DNA from: Streptomyces sp. MMG1121
GTDB lineage: Bacteria > Actinomycetota > Actinomycetes > Streptomycetales > Streptomycetaceae
Direction: 5' to 3'
NCBI RefSeq assembly: GCF_001280015.1
Contig: NZ_LGDV01000232.1
Coordinates: 1 to 29,539, forward strand
Length of the DNA stretch: 29,539 nucleotides
A program made the position numbers and the translations under genes. How positions within the stretch are numbered: the stretch's first letter is position 1; every line of letters starts with the position of its first letter. The notes under the pieces are model-generated. The model worked only from the letters and a program-made list of their open reading frames with translations. It searched no databases and was not told the origin of the DNA. This document shows positions 29,509 to 29,539 of this stretch, in pieces.

Positions 29509-29539
29509 CACCGCAGGCCACACTCGCCCGGCTGCGTGA
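29505..29539 (+). CDS. 5' end of a further operon gene, cut by the window edge
   Basis: An ATG at 29505 overlaps the ligase stop by four bases and is preceded by GAGGAG. Eleven codons are visible (MTPQATLARLR), too few to name a family. The overlap says it is translated with the ligase, so it is probably another tailoring enzyme of the naphthoquinone pathway. Confidence 0.6.
   Translation, partial: MTPQATLARLR

Noticed and set aside
1..29539. CRISPR arrays, tRNA or rRNA genes, insertion sequences, attachment sites
   Set aside because: No spaced identical repeats of CRISPR length, no cloverleaf with a recognisable anticodon arm, no transposase or integrase motifs and no terminal inverted repeats were found by reading both strands.

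Overview
The window is about 72-75% G+C, with near-total G/C in third codon positions and actinobacterial families throughout (DUF6059, DUF3099, OvmZ-type and NphT7-type proteins, split cytochrome-b genes). It reads as Streptomyces chromosome. The left edge is core genome: the last 33 codons of S-adenosylhomocysteinase, then two small hypothetical genes. The rest is most simply read as a large part of a naphthoquinone-meroterpenoid biosynthetic cluster (naphterpin / furaquinocin / furanonaphthoquinone / napyradiomycin class). All product assignments come from reading the translations; no database search was run.

Region by region: (1) 671-8920, minus strand: a complete mevalonate operon in the order known from Streptomyces sp. 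CL190 (mevalonate kinase, diphosphomevalonate decarboxylase, phosphomevalonate kinase, type 2 IPP isomerase, HMG-CoA reductase, HMG-CoA synthase, NphT7-type acetoacetyl-CoA synthase) plus a nitroreductase-family gene. Most junctions are 4-bp ATGA overlaps. (2) 9329-10137, minus: a small HTH protein and an OvmZ-like cysteine protein. (3) 10420-14009, plus: an overlapping pair resembling CreE and CreD, which turn L-aspartate into nitrosuccinate and then fumarate plus nitrous acid. (4) 14444-16000: a flavoprotein monooxygenase/epoxidase with a TTA codon behind 11-bp phased repeats. (5) 16412-21555: a stand-alone cytochrome b (QcrB) paralogue, a DUF3099 protein, and a DUF4097 plus DrrAB-type ABC exporter operon. 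(6) 21573-23504: a small membrane protein, a short SDR remnant and a Bcr/CflA-type efflux pump. (7) 24218-29539, plus: an AraC-type regulator, then type III PKS (THN synthase, C138/H270/N303), cupin quinone-forming oxygenase (MomA-like), DegT/DnrJ-type aminotransferase (Fur3-like), AMP-forming ligase resembling diazotising CreM, and the first codons of one more gene that runs off the window.

How they fit together (inference): malonyl-CoA gives tetrahydroxynaphthalene, which the cupin enzyme oxidises to flaviolin/mompain. The aminotransferase puts an amino group on the naphthoquinone. CreE/CreD-made nitrous acid and the CreM-like ligase diazotise that amine, so the nitrogen is either lost (cryptic deamination) or kept as a diazo group. 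The mevalonate operon supplies IPP/DMAPP for the prenyl chain. No aromatic prenyltransferase or prenyl-diphosphate synthase is visible, so they should lie to the right of the window or elsewhere.

The strongest unexplained structure is regulatory. An ungapped 81-bp module (about 69% identical by hand alignment) occurs upstream of the mevalonate operon (minus strand, 9193-9113) and again ahead of the AraC-type regulator (plus strand, 23625-23705). Each copy has a GTGAC-N4-GTCAC palindrome, a TTGGCG-18 bp-CACTAT promoter at the same offset, and the same 11-mer downstream. It looks like a shared promoter that ties precursor supply to the pathway regulator.
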